Positions 35,370 to 42,777 of a stretch of DNA of 64,000 nucleotides are shown in pieces; within the stretch, counting starts at the first letter, position 1; every line of letters begins with the position of its first letter. The DNA comes from Chryseolinea soli (GTDB lineage: Bacteria > Bacteroidota > Bacteroidia > Cytophagales > Cyclobacteriaceae), in assembly GCF_003589925.1 (NCBI RefSeq), contig NZ_CP032382.1, forward strand, positions 6,572,001 through 6,636,000, in the 5' to 3' direction. The notes under the pieces are model-generated. The model worked only from the letters and a program-made list of their open reading frames with translations, was not told the origin of the DNA and ran no database searches. The position numbers were made by a program, and so were the translations under genes.

Positions 35370-37010
35370 ATGATTTCAGTTGACGCGGTCAGTGTAGAGT
35401 TTAACGGTTCGGCCCTTTTTAGCAACATCACCTTTAACATCAACGAAAACGATCGCATTGCCCTCATGGGCAAGAACGGCGCGGGCAAATCCACACTGCT
35501 CAAGATCATTGCCGGCGTGAACAAACCCACGCGGGGAAAAGTATCGGCCCCCAAAGACGCCATCATCGCCTACCTGCCCCAGCACCTGCTGACGGAAGAT
35601 AAAGACACCGTGTTCCAGGAAGCCTCCAAGGCCTTCTCGAAGATCCTGGACATGAAAAAAACGATGGACGAGCTGAACCATCAACTCGAAACGCGCACGG
35701 ACTATGAGTCGGACGAATATTCGAAAATCATCGAACAAGTTTCGGAGCTAAGCGAGAAATATTACTCCATCGAAGAGATCAACTTCGACGCCGAAGTGGA
35801 AAAGACCCTGTTGGGTCTGGGCTTTCTCCGCTCGGATTTTGAGCGCCCCACCAGCGAGTTCAGCGGCGGCTGGCGCATGCGCATCGAATTGGCCAAGATC
35901 CTGCTTCAAAAGCCCGACCTGATCCTGCTCGATGAGCCCACCAACCACATGGACATCGAGTCGATCCAATGGCTGGAGGAATTCCTGATCAACAATGCCA
36001 AGGCCGTGATCGTGATCAGCCACGACAAAACCTTTGTCGACAACCTGACCAACCGCACCATCGAAGTAACGATGGGCCGCATCTACGACTACAAGACCAA
36101 CTACACGCACTACCTGCAACTGCGCAAGGAACGCCGCGAACAACAACAAAAACAATTTGACGACCAGGCCAAACAAATTGCCGACATCCAGCAATTTATC
36201 GACCGGTTCAAGGGCACGTATTCCAAAACGTTGCAAGTACAATCGCGCGTGAAGATGCTGGAGAAAATCGAGATCGTGGAAGTAGACGAAGTGGACAGCT
36301 CGGCCTTGAACCTGAAGTTCCCCCCTGCCCCCCGCTCCGGAAACTATCCCGTGATCATCGAGGGGATGACCAAAAAATATGGAGACCACGTGGTGTTCAA
36401 CGACGCCAACGTGACCATTGCCCGCGGTGAGCGCGTGGCGCTGGTGGGGAAGAACGGCGAGGGGAAGTCTACGCTGGTGAAGGCTATCATGGGGGAAATT
36501 GATTTTGAAGGGAAGATGCAGTTGGGGCATAACAGTATGATCGGATACTTTGCTCAGAACCAGGCTGCGTTGTTGGAGGAAGATATTACGGTGTTTGATA
36601 CGATTGACCAGATTGCTCAGGGCGATGTGCGTTCCAAGATAAAAGACATTTTGGGTGCTTTTATGTTTGGCGGTGAGACGATCGAGAAGAAGGTGAAAGT
36701 GCTTTCCGGTGGGGAGCGTACGCGCTTAGCGATGATCAAGCTGCTGTTGCAGCCGGTGAACTTGTTGATTTTGGATGAGCCTACCAACCACTTGGATATA
36801 AAGACAAAGGACATTCTGAAAGAAGCGCTTATTGCCTTCGACGGCACGCTCATTCTAGTATCTCACGATCGTGATTTTCTGGACGGCCTCGCGACGAAGG
36901 TGTTTGAATTTGGTAACAAGCGCATCAAGGAACACTTCGAGGACATCAATGGGTTCTTGCGAAATAAGAAGATGGAGAACTTACGGGAGATTGAGCGGAA
37001 TAATAAATAG
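35370..37010 (+). CDS. ABC-F family ATPase (ribosome-associated type), mosaic 3' end
   Basis: 546 residues from the ATG at 35370 (MISVDAVSVEFNG); a TTG seven codons upstream is rejected. Two ABC domains joined by a helical linker (about 245-310): Walker A GKNGAGKST and GKNGEGKST, signatures SGGWRMR and SGGERTR, Walker B LILLDEPTNHMD and LLILDEPTNHLD. Soluble ABC-F proteins act on the ribosome. Codon use changes within the gene: 53 codons from 35997 include 30 ending in C and 1 in T; 53 codons from 36480 include 8 in C and 19 in T. A near-copy of its last 38 bases lies at 37245-37282. Confidence 0.93.
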   Translation: MISVDAVSVEFNGSALFSNITFNINENDRIALMGKNGAGKSTLLKIIAGVNKPTRGKVSAPKDAIIAYLPQHLLTEDKDTVFQEASKAFSKILDMKKTMDELNHQLETRTDYESDEYSKIIEQVSELSEKYYSIEEINFDAEVEKTLLGLGFLRSDFERPTSEFSGGWRMRIELAKILLQKPDLILLDEPTNHMDIESIQWLEEFLINNAKAVIVISHDKTFVDNLTNRTIEVTMGRIYDYKTNYTHYLQLRKERREQQQKQFDDQAKQIADIQQFIDRFKGTYSKTLQVQSRVKMLEKIEIVEVDEVDSSALNLKFPPAPRSGNYPVIIEGMTKKYGDHVVFNDANVTIARGERVALVGKNGEGKSTLVKAIMGEIDFEGKMQLGHNSMIGYFAQNQAALLEEDITVFDTIDQIAQGDVRSKIKDILGAFMFGGETIEKKVKVLSGGERTRLAMIKLLLQPVNLLILDEPTNHLDIKTKDILKEALIAFDGTLILVSHDRDFLDGLATKVFEFGNKRIKEHFEDINGFLRNKKMENLREIERNNK

Positions 37011-37021
37011 GATATTGTTCA

Positions 37022-37084
37022 GGGCTAAAGCCTTTATGAATTTTTGGAGTAGACCCTAGCCTTAAGGTTAGGGTTCTTTATTTT
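37022..37084 (+). terminator. terminator after ABC-F gene, preceded by REP-like core
   Basis: ACCCTAGCC (37053-37061) pairs with GGTTAGGGT (37066-37074) with one wobble, loop TTAA, then TTCTTTATTTT. Just upstream GGCTAAAGCC (37023-37032) is the core of the REP units at 17314-17407. Confidence 0.6.
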
Positions 37085-37104
37085 ATGCGATTCAATACCC
37101 CCAG

Positions 37105-37244
37105 TCCGCCGCCCTTGTTGGTGTTCTTCACCAACAAGCGACGAAGGGGAATGCATTGTTGTTGTTGGCGAAATATCAGCAAGGGCACACATTAAGGGTA
37201 CGTCGCCGAAAATGTTGTTGGTGAAGAACACCAACAACGGCGGC
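37105..37244. repeat. hairpin-ended repeat element, copy A
   Basis: About 140 bases bounded by two hairpins that are inverted copies of each other: TTGTTGGTG-TTCTT-CACCAACAA (37115-37137) and TTGTTGGTG-AAGAA-CACCAACAA (37215-37237), the latter followed by CGGCGG. The interior shares GGAATGCATTG and CACATTA with copy B at 38950-39080. It has no coding capacity; it looks like a REPIN or MITE-type non-autonomous element. A duplicate of the ABC-F gene tail starts at its right border. Confidence 0.75.
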
Positions 37245-37297
37245 AAATAAGAAGATGGAGAACTCACGGGAGATCGAGCGGACTAACGCGAAGTAAT
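37245..37297 (+). pseudogene. duplicated 3' tail of the ABC-F gene
   Basis: 37245-37282 matches 36962-36999 at 36 of 38 positions. In frame it encodes NKKMENSREIERTNAK followed by TAA, almost the same end as the intact gene's NKKMENLREIERNNK. It has no start and is separated from the gene by the REP core, terminator and repeat copy A. Most simply, it is the original gene end left behind when a divergent 3' segment replaced the active one. Confidence 0.7.
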
Positions 37298-37346
37298 AAG
37301 GTAATTTCGCCTTCCGTGTTCCCCAACTCCAAATTCCCCACAGTGT

Positions 37347-38075
37347 TCACACCCAATCCTTCCAAGTAAGGTCAACACGGTCTCTATAAAATCCCTTGCC
37401 AACCTCCAGGTAAACTGCGGGTTCCAGAGACTTATCGATGCCAATAAGTATGGCCAGGGGCAATACACGCATATCTTCTTTTGGCATATCCGAGGGGTCG
37501 TCCGAAAATATTTCCCAACCGTCTTCATCCCATCGCATTACTTCAGTAGCCTTTTCTCCAAACAACACGCTCAAGTCGGTCACTACGGTTGCGTTGCGGG
37601 GCGCTGCATAATTCCATTCGCGGACCAACCATTGCCAAACCGGTTGTGAGGCCACGTCAAATGCGGTTGACATGTCGGGAATGTCAAGCGTATGATGCTC
37701 TTCATCCGGCAAAATTTGCAAGACTTGAATTCCATCCTGCTTATAAAAATCAAACACGCCCAAGGCCGTTATTTTGCTCCAGGATTCGTGAGTTATTGAA
37801 AGTGAAAATGAGCCCAGTGAATCCACGCTTAAGCGTAAAGTTTGCCAATCCGCGCCGTTCCTAAGCGCTTCAACCATTCGTGCGATTATCGCCGTTACTT
37901 CATTTTTGGAATAAAATTCCCCGCCGGCTAAAATAAGCTCGACACCAAAGGTCTCACTACATCCAATTGTATACGCAAACCTTGGTATCTGACCACCGGC
38001 CACTAAAGTCACATGATTCCCATGGTTTTTTATATTCGATCGAATCGTCTTAAAAAAATCTAGTTTATCTGTCAT
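37347..38075 (-). CDS. DUF4262 protein (immunity-type candidate)
   Basis: 242 residues, cytosolic. The DUF4262 pattern is clear: NIKNHGNHVTLVAGG near the N-terminus, then FAYTIGCSETFGVELILAGG, and later aromatic/acidic segments (WDEDGWEIFSDDPSD). Such proteins appear near polymorphic-toxin immunity genes, though no toxin is present here. With the suppressor-of-fused gene it forms a two-gene islet flanked by hairpin repeats A and B. Function unknown; immunity is inferred from context only. Confidence 0.75.
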   Translation of the reverse strand: MTDKLDFFKTIRSNIKNHGNHVTLVAGGQIPRFAYTIGCSETFGVELILAGGEFYSKNEVTAIIARMVEALRNGADWQTLRLSVDSLGSFSLSITHESWSKITALGVFDFYKQDGIQVLQILPDEEHHTLDIPDMSTAFDVASQPVWQWLVREWNYAAPRNATVVTDLSVLFGEKATEVMRWDEDGWEIFSDDPSDMPKEDMRVLPLAILIGIDKSLEPAVYLEVGKGFYRDRVDLTWKDWV

Positions 38076-38144
38076 TCAACTTTTCATACGTTAATATGCG
38101 CAACTGCAGCATGTTCGCTTTTCTTCATAGTTTACTAAAACATT

Positions 38145-38846
38145 CTAAGAGCGTCCCTTTGTCCAACGTTTTAGTTTATCAAAACCCGAATCCTTTTTAC
38201 AATAGTTAACCCGGTTAAAATCAATTATCTCTTCGGTATTGTTTTTAATTAGAAACTGAATGAATTCATTGTAGCCATTTTGAATTTTAAATTCAAGTTC
38301 CTCTTTATACAAAGGGAACAGCCCGTAAATATTGATTACCCCATAGGGCGATTCTATTTTTTGAAAGTCTTCAGGAAACGTCATGGTCGGTAAAACCAGG
38401 CAACCACAATACTTTGTATCCTTGGAATAAGGGTCCATATTTTCTTCAGCCTGTATGGAGTGACCGGTACCAATCCAGGTATCATAGAAGTGCGGAAATT
38501 TTGCCGACTGCTTTATCATGGACATGATCCAATCATACTTTGTATTACTGGGATACATTTTCCCAAAATCGACTCCTTTTGGGATTAACGTCATTAATTC
38601 GGCAAATCGGTATGCGTCGGAATTTTTAGCTATCTCACTTACATTCATTGAAATGGAACTCATACCCGATGTCAGCAGTAGTTCAAATGGAGCGTTTTCA
38701 GGTCTGATATGATAGACGTCTAAATGGATGTCCAACGTTGGGATTTCATGAAAAACATGAATGTCAGCTCCTTTAAAATAGGTATCAATATGTTTGTCAA
38801 CCAATTCGTAGTGGTCAATAAACTGTTCCTTTTCTCGAAAATCCAT
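38145..38846 (-). CDS. suppressor-of-fused (SUFU) domain protein
   Basis: 233 residues. SUFU-type features: FHEIPTLDIHLDVYHIRP, then FELLLTSGMSSISMNV, RFAELMTLIPKGVDF and GVINIYGLFPLYKEELEF. Bacterial SUFU proteins are frequent immunity proteins of contact-dependent or polymorphic toxins. The gene is visibly richer in A and T than its neighbours, suggesting transfer. Same direction as the DUF4262 gene 69 bases away, between repeats A and B. Cytosolic; the toxin partner is not in the window. Confidence 0.85.
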   Translation of the reverse strand: MDFREKEQFIDHYELVDKHIDTYFKGADIHVFHEIPTLDIHLDVYHIRPENAPFELLLTSGMSSISMNVSEIAKNSDAYRFAELMTLIPKGVDFGKMYPSNTKYDWIMSMIKQSAKFPHFYDTWIGTGHSIQAEENMDPYSKDTKYCGCLVLPTMTFPEDFQKIESPYGVINIYGLFPLYKEELEFKIQNGYNEFIQFLIKNNTEEIIDFNRVNYCKKDSGFDKLKRWTKGRS

Positions 38847-38944
38847 ATATGCTAGTTGCCGCTCCTAAAGTAGCGCCTAAACCGGAAAATCAGAAACGCA
38901 CGTGACAAAATGGTTCACCACCTCGAATCATAGCCCCAAGCCCC

Positions 38945-39115
38945 CAAGCCCTTGTTGGTGTTCTTCACCAACAAGCGATGCGTGGGAATGCATTGCTGTA
39001 GGAGAAATGCCGACAAGGGCGCACATTATAGGGAGGAGCGTCCCCAAAATGTTGTTGGTGAAGAACACCAACAACGGCGGCATGTTGCTGGTAAAGGACA
39101 CTAGCAACGGCGGCA
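38945..39115. repeat. hairpin-ended repeat element, copy B, with a third hairpin
   Basis: Same family as copy A: hairpins 38952-38974 (TTCTT loop) and 39051-39075 (AAGAA loop, 10-bp stem, then CGGCGG). A third, degenerate hairpin GTTGCTGGT...ACTAGCAAC (39084-39108) repeats the right unit, again with CGGCGG. The T-to-C change in its left arm is matched by A-to-G in its right arm, so pairing is kept. Non-coding. Confidence 0.75.
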
Positions 39116-39287
39116 GTAGTTTCTGGGCTATGGAATTAAGATGCTTCAACTGCGAATTTGTCCGTTTGGGGTATTAAGCCTTTTCGTTCGCGATCGTTTG
39201 CTGGCATTTTTGAACCTTTCGCTGTAAGAAGGGTATTGGAAAAAGGGTATCTTTCAACGGCGCGACAGTCATTCAACTACGGGAAAG

Positions 39288-40361
39288 ATGGGACATCAGC
39301 CGACGTTTAAAAGTTTGATCCGGATAAACCTGCTGGCCACGGGGGTGATCTGCTCGGTGTGTCTTGTTTTCCTGCTCATAGCCAAAGTGGAGATCGTGCG
39401 AGCCTTGTTTGTTTCGGTGATGGGGGCCATCATCATGCTGGCGATCGGCATCGGCGATATTTATATTTTGGGTTTCAAGCCGGCCGGCGATGCGTATGTG
39501 AGGTTGAGCCCCAGGCAAAGAAAACTGCGTTATCTGATCTCCTATTCCATCAGTCCTTTTATTTATTTGTTCATTTGGATCCTCTTTGAGCCCGTCGTGA
39601 GCGATGAAGGGCATCATTGGACGGATCGTTCTTTTATGGCCGTCATTGTTCTCTCCAGTTGGTTGATGAATACGTTTGTCATCCTGCTTTACAATTATAA
39701 TTTTCTCCAACAAGCCAAGATCCAGTCCGAGTTTGAGAACCTGGAATTAAAAGCCATCATCAGTGAGACGGCAAACCAGGTATTGAAACAACAGATCCAC
39801 CCGCATTTTCTTTTCAATGTTTTGAATACGGTTAAAACCTTGTACAAACAGGATATCAAACAAGGGGAAACTTACTTGGTGCATTTGGCCAACTTTCTAA
39901 GGGCATCGCTTTCCAATCCTGCCGCCCGGATCGTCAGGCTTGAGGACGAGCTTCAGCTTTGCTGGGATTATATCGAAATGCAGCGTGTGCGTTTTGGAAA
40001 AGCGCTGACCTACCAGGCCGATTTACCTTTAGCCGTCACACAACAAAAATTTGTTCCGCATTTTTCACTGCAGGCCTTGCTGGAGAATGCCATCAAACAC
40101 AATGATCTTACGGAAGAATCGCCGTTGAACATACAGGTCGTGGTGGAGGGAGATCATATCAAGGTCATCAACAATCTTCAGCCCCGTCGGTTCACCGAAC
40201 CGTCCACGGGGCAGGGCTTGCCCAATCTGGCGGAGCGCTACAGGCTGTTGAGCGGAGATGAGATTCATATTACGCAAACCGAAACGTGTTTTGCGGTAAG
40301 GATAAAACTATTAGACGATGAAGGTAGTAATCATAGAGGACGAGCGGCTCACCGCGGATGA
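39288..40361 (+). CDS. LytS/YehU-type sensor histidine kinase
   Basis: 357 residues. Four TM helices (about 14-32, 38-60, 82-102, 112-135), short coiled coil, then the His_kinase domain with Q-I-H-P-H-F-L-F-N (phospho-acceptor His) and a HATPase domain with LLENAIKHN and GQGLPNLAERYRLL. No extracellular sensor domain beyond loops, so the signal may be membrane-borne. GGGAAAG precedes the ATG. Its last 44 bases overlap the response-regulator gene in another frame, so the pair is translationally coupled. Confidence 0.92.
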   Translation: MGHQPTFKSLIRINLLATGVICSVCLVFLLIAKVEIVRALFVSVMGAIIMLAIGIGDIYILGFKPAGDAYVRLSPRQRKLRYLISYSISPFIYLFIWILFEPVVSDEGHHWTDRSFMAVIVLSSWLMNTFVILLYNYNFLQQAKIQSEFENLELKAIISETANQVLKQQIHPHFLFNVLNTVKTLYKQDIKQGETYLVHLANFLRASLSNPAARIVRLEDELQLCWDYIEMQRVRFGKALTYQADLPLAVTQQKFVPHFSLQALLENAIKHNDLTEESPLNIQVVVEGDHIKVINNLQPRRFTEPSTGQGLPNLAERYRLLSGDEIHITQTETCFAVRIKLLDDEGSNHRGRAAHRG

Positions 40362-41094
40362 TCTTGCCGAGACCATCCAGCAGTTCGACACGGGCATAGA
40401 GATCTCGGCAAAACTGCTTTCGGTGAAGGATGCCGTCCGGTATTTCCAAAAGCATGAAGAACCCGACCTGATCTTCAGCGACATCCAGTTGGGCGACGGG
40501 CTGAGTTTTGAGATCTTCAAAGCCACGAAGATCAGCGTGCCGGTCATTTTCTGTACGGCCTATGACGAATATGCGCTCACGGCCTTTGGCGCAAACGGCA
40601 TCGACTACCTATTGAAGCCGTTCACTTCGGCTTCGGTGGCTGCGGCGCTGGAGAAGTTTTATAGGATCACAAAATCCACGAAGGGACCTGAGGCGCTGCC
40701 GTTGGAAAAGATCATGAAGTTGTTCGAGACGCGGGCCATGGAAAACACTTCCGCGATCCTGGTGCACTACAAGGAAAAGATCCTTCCCATCAAACTCCAG
40801 GACACCGCTGTGTTCTACCTGGAGGGCGACGTGGTTCACCTGGTCACGTTCGACCGCAAAGTCTACTTCCCCGGCAAAACCCTGGAAGAGTTGGAGAAGG
40901 TCGCCGGAAGGAATTTCTATCGTGCCAACCGCCAGATCCTGGTCAACCGCGAGGCGATCCTTGACGTATCCAATCACTTGGGACGAAAGCTTTGGGTGAA
41001 CGTGTCTGTTCCGCTGAAAGAAAGCGTCACCGTCAGCAAGGAGAAGACTCCCCACTTCCTGAAATGGCTCTCCGGCGACAACACCCGGTCTTAG
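40318..41094 (+). CDS. LytTR-family response regulator
   Basis: 258 residues. Receiver domain 1-120 with acidic pocket E7/D8 and phospho-acceptor Asp55 (FSDIQLG), Thr-Ala after FC and Lys in LLKPF. LytTR DNA-binding domain about 150-250 (ILPIKLQDTAVFYLEGDVVHL, FYRANRQILVNREAIL). Partner of the overlapping LytS-type kinase; the regulon is unknown. A bidirectional terminator follows. Confidence 0.93.
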   Translation: MKVVIIEDERLTADDLAETIQQFDTGIEISAKLLSVKDAVRYFQKHEEPDLIFSDIQLGDGLSFEIFKATKISVPVIFCTAYDEYALTAFGANGIDYLLKPFTSASVAAALEKFYRITKSTKGPEALPLEKIMKLFETRAMENTSAILVHYKEKILPIKLQDTAVFYLEGDVVHLVTFDRKVYFPGKTLEELEKVAGRNFYRANRQILVNREAILDVSNHLGRKLWVNVSVPLKESVTVSKEKTPHFLKWLSGDNTRS

Positions 41095-41106
41095 CACATC
41101 ACGATA

Positions 41107-41139
41107 AAGAAGCCGCTTCCGATACGAAAGCGGCTTCTT
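41107..41139 (+). terminator. bidirectional terminator
   Basis: AAGAAGCCGCTT (41107-41118) and AAGCGGCTTCTT (41128-41139) form a perfect 12-bp stem with a nine-base loop, between the convergent response-regulator and osmC genes. T-tracts are short, so efficiency is uncertain. Confidence 0.7.
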
Positions 41140-41159
41140 CACGAGACAACGATTATTCG

Positions 41160-41576
41160 TTATTTCAATTCGACAGATAATGTGATCATCGCATTCAGCG
41201 CTTTTGAGATCGGGCAAATGCGTTTTGCGTTTTGTGCAATTTCCTCGAACGTGGCAGCGTCGATCTTATCTACTTTGCCGGTCAGTTTTAGATTGATCTG
41301 GGTGATGCTTCCGTCTTCGAATACTACTTGTGCTTCAGTATCCAGTTGCGTGGCTTTGAAGCCGGCGGCGTCCAGGAGAAAGCTCAGTTGCATGGTGAAA
41401 CATCCGGCGTGGGCTGCCCCGATCAATTCTTCAGGATTGGTGCCTACACCATTTTCGAACCGGGTCTTGTAGGAGTATTGCGCTTTGTTCAATACGGTGC
41501 TATCGGTGGTCAGACTTCCCAGACCGTCTTTGCCAGTACCTTGCCATTGTGCTTGAGCTTTGCGTGTAAATTTCAT
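41160..41576 (-). CDS. osmC: OsmC-family peroxiredoxin
   Basis: 138 residues, OsmC subgroup. The two redox cysteines are present: Cys59 in A-A-H-A-G-C-F and Cys121 in R-I-C-P-I-S. MKFTRKAQAQWQGTGKDGLGS is the typical start. The enzyme reduces organic hydroperoxides in the cytosol. It is transcribed divergently from an OxyR-type regulator with a palindrome and promoter between them, so peroxide induction is very likely. Confidence 0.93.
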   Translation of the reverse strand: MKFTRKAQAQWQGTGKDGLGSLTTDSTVLNKAQYSYKTRFENGVGTNPEELIGAAHAGCFTMQLSFLLDAAGFKATQLDTEAQVVFEDGSITQINLKLTGKVDKIDAATFEEIAQNAKRICPISKALNAMITLSVELK

Positions 41577-41623
41577 AAGGATTTTAGTTTTTTGTTTTGT
41601 GATGTTTTACGTCGTTGATGGCT

Positions 41624-41655
41624 CAAAGGTGGCGGCTTGCGCATGATAAATCAAA
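41624..41655 (-). promoter_or_regulatory. putative osmC promoter
   Basis: On the minus strand TTTG (41655-41652), 20 bases, then CACCTTTG (41631-41624), one mismatch from TAnnTTTG. The OxyR-type palindrome ends nine bases upstream of the -33 element, a position suited to activation. Confidence 0.5.
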
Positions 41656-41663
41656 TTAATAAT

Positions 41664-41679
41664 TTTATGGTATCATAAA
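41664..41679. promoter_or_regulatory. putative OxyR operator
   Basis: TTTATG-GTAT-CATAAA, a perfect 6+4+6 palindrome of the T-N11-A type bound by LysR regulators, in the divergent oxyR-osmC intergenic region, 16 bases before the oxyR ATG. Confidence 0.55.
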
Positions 41680-41694
41680 TAAAATTTATAAGAC

Positions 41695-42660
41695 ATGACC
41701 TTGCAGCAACTTCGATACATTGTCACGTTGGACCAGGAAAGGCACTTTGCGCGGGCGGCCGAACTGTGTGCCGTCACCCAGCCGGGATTGACCATCCAGT
41801 TGAAGAATCTCGAAACGGAGATCGGGGTAAAGATCTTCGACCGGTCGCGCGTGCCCCTCACCCCTACTCCTACCGGGGAAGAGATCATCGAGAAGGCGAA
41901 AAAAGTGCTGCGGGAAATTGATAGCATTCAGAACCTGGTGGTCAACAAAAAGAATGACCTGCAGGGCACACTCAACGTGGGCATCATCCCAACCCTATCG
42001 CCTTATCTGGTGCCGCTGTTTATTCGCCAGTTGGAGCGGGCTATGCCCAAAATGAAGTTTGCCATCCGGGAGGCCTCCACCTACGAGCTCATGCAAAGCC
42101 TGGAAACCGGCCGGATCGATGTGGCGATCATGTCCACGCCAACGGGCAATGCGAACCTCAAGGAATTTCCTTTGTTCCAGGAGCCGTTTGTCGCCTACCT
42201 CTACCCGCAACACCCCGGGTTGAAAGAGAAAAGTTATCACCTGCGCGAACAGGATAAATTAGAGTTACTCCTTCTTCAGGAAGAATATTGTTTTAATGCA
42301 CAACTCCTCGACATCTGCAGCCGGGGAAAGAAGAAGGTGCAGGAGCAGTCATTGTACGAGATCAATTCGATCGAGACGTTAAAGAACCTGGTCCGCGCTT
42401 CACTGGGTTTTGCTATTGTGCCCTGGTTGTCGGTGCGGCATGAATTGCAGGAAGGCTTTTGCAAGACCTTCAAAGAGCCTGTGCCTGTCCGGGAGATCAG
42501 CCTGGTGGTGAGTGATTCGTTTACGCGCAAACTCTTGCTGGAGAAAATGAGCGAGGTGATCTGGAATTGTTTACCCGAGGCCTTGAAGGAAAATCGGAAA
42601 TACAAACGGATCAAATGGAATGACTCGCCTTATTTCATGAAGATTCTGGAAAGGCACTAG
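41695..42660 (+). CDS. oxyR: LysR-family peroxide regulator OxyR
   Basis: 321 residues. LysR winged helix 1-60 (MTLQQLRYIVTLDQERHFARAAELC), linker, then a LysR substrate-binding fold. Two cysteines in EEYCFNAQLLDIC fall at positions 199 and 208, the numbering and spacing of the redox pair in E. coli OxyR, so a disulfide switch is expected. Divergent to osmC, its probable target, with an operator-like palindrome between. Longer than OxyR by a short basic C-terminal tail. Confidence 0.92.
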   Translation: MTLQQLRYIVTLDQERHFARAAELCAVTQPGLTIQLKNLETEIGVKIFDRSRVPLTPTPTGEEIIEKAKKVLREIDSIQNLVVNKKNDLQGTLNVGIIPTLSPYLVPLFIRQLERAMPKMKFAIREASTYELMQSLETGRIDVAIMSTPTGNANLKEFPLFQEPFVAYLYPQHPGLKEKSYHLREQDKLELLLLQEEYCFNAQLLDICSRGKKKVQEQSLYEINSIETLKNLVRASLGFAIVPWLSVRHELQEGFCKTFKEPVPVREISLVVSDSFTRKLLLEKMSEVIWNCLPEALKENRKYKRIKWNDSPYFMKILERH

Positions 42661-42721
42661 ACGAGATCCGTTTCAATGGCTTCTTATTTACAGTACATTT
42701 TTCACAAGGATAGTGAGAGGG

Positions 42722-42752
42722 TTGTATCTGTGACCATGAATTTCAATCTTTG
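42722..42752 (+). promoter_or_regulatory. putative promoter of carbonic anhydrase gene
   Basis: TTG (42722-42724), 20 bases, AATCTTTG (42745-42752), one mismatch from TAnnTTTG. The ATG at 42778 follows after 25 bases. Confidence 0.45.
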
Positions 42753-42777
42753 TGACTATTATTCTCAAACCAAAACA

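Noticed and set aside
37105..39115. Repeats A and B as a CRISPR array
   Set aside because: Only two copies with different interiors, hairpin ends inverted to each other and genes between them; no regular spacers or cas genes.
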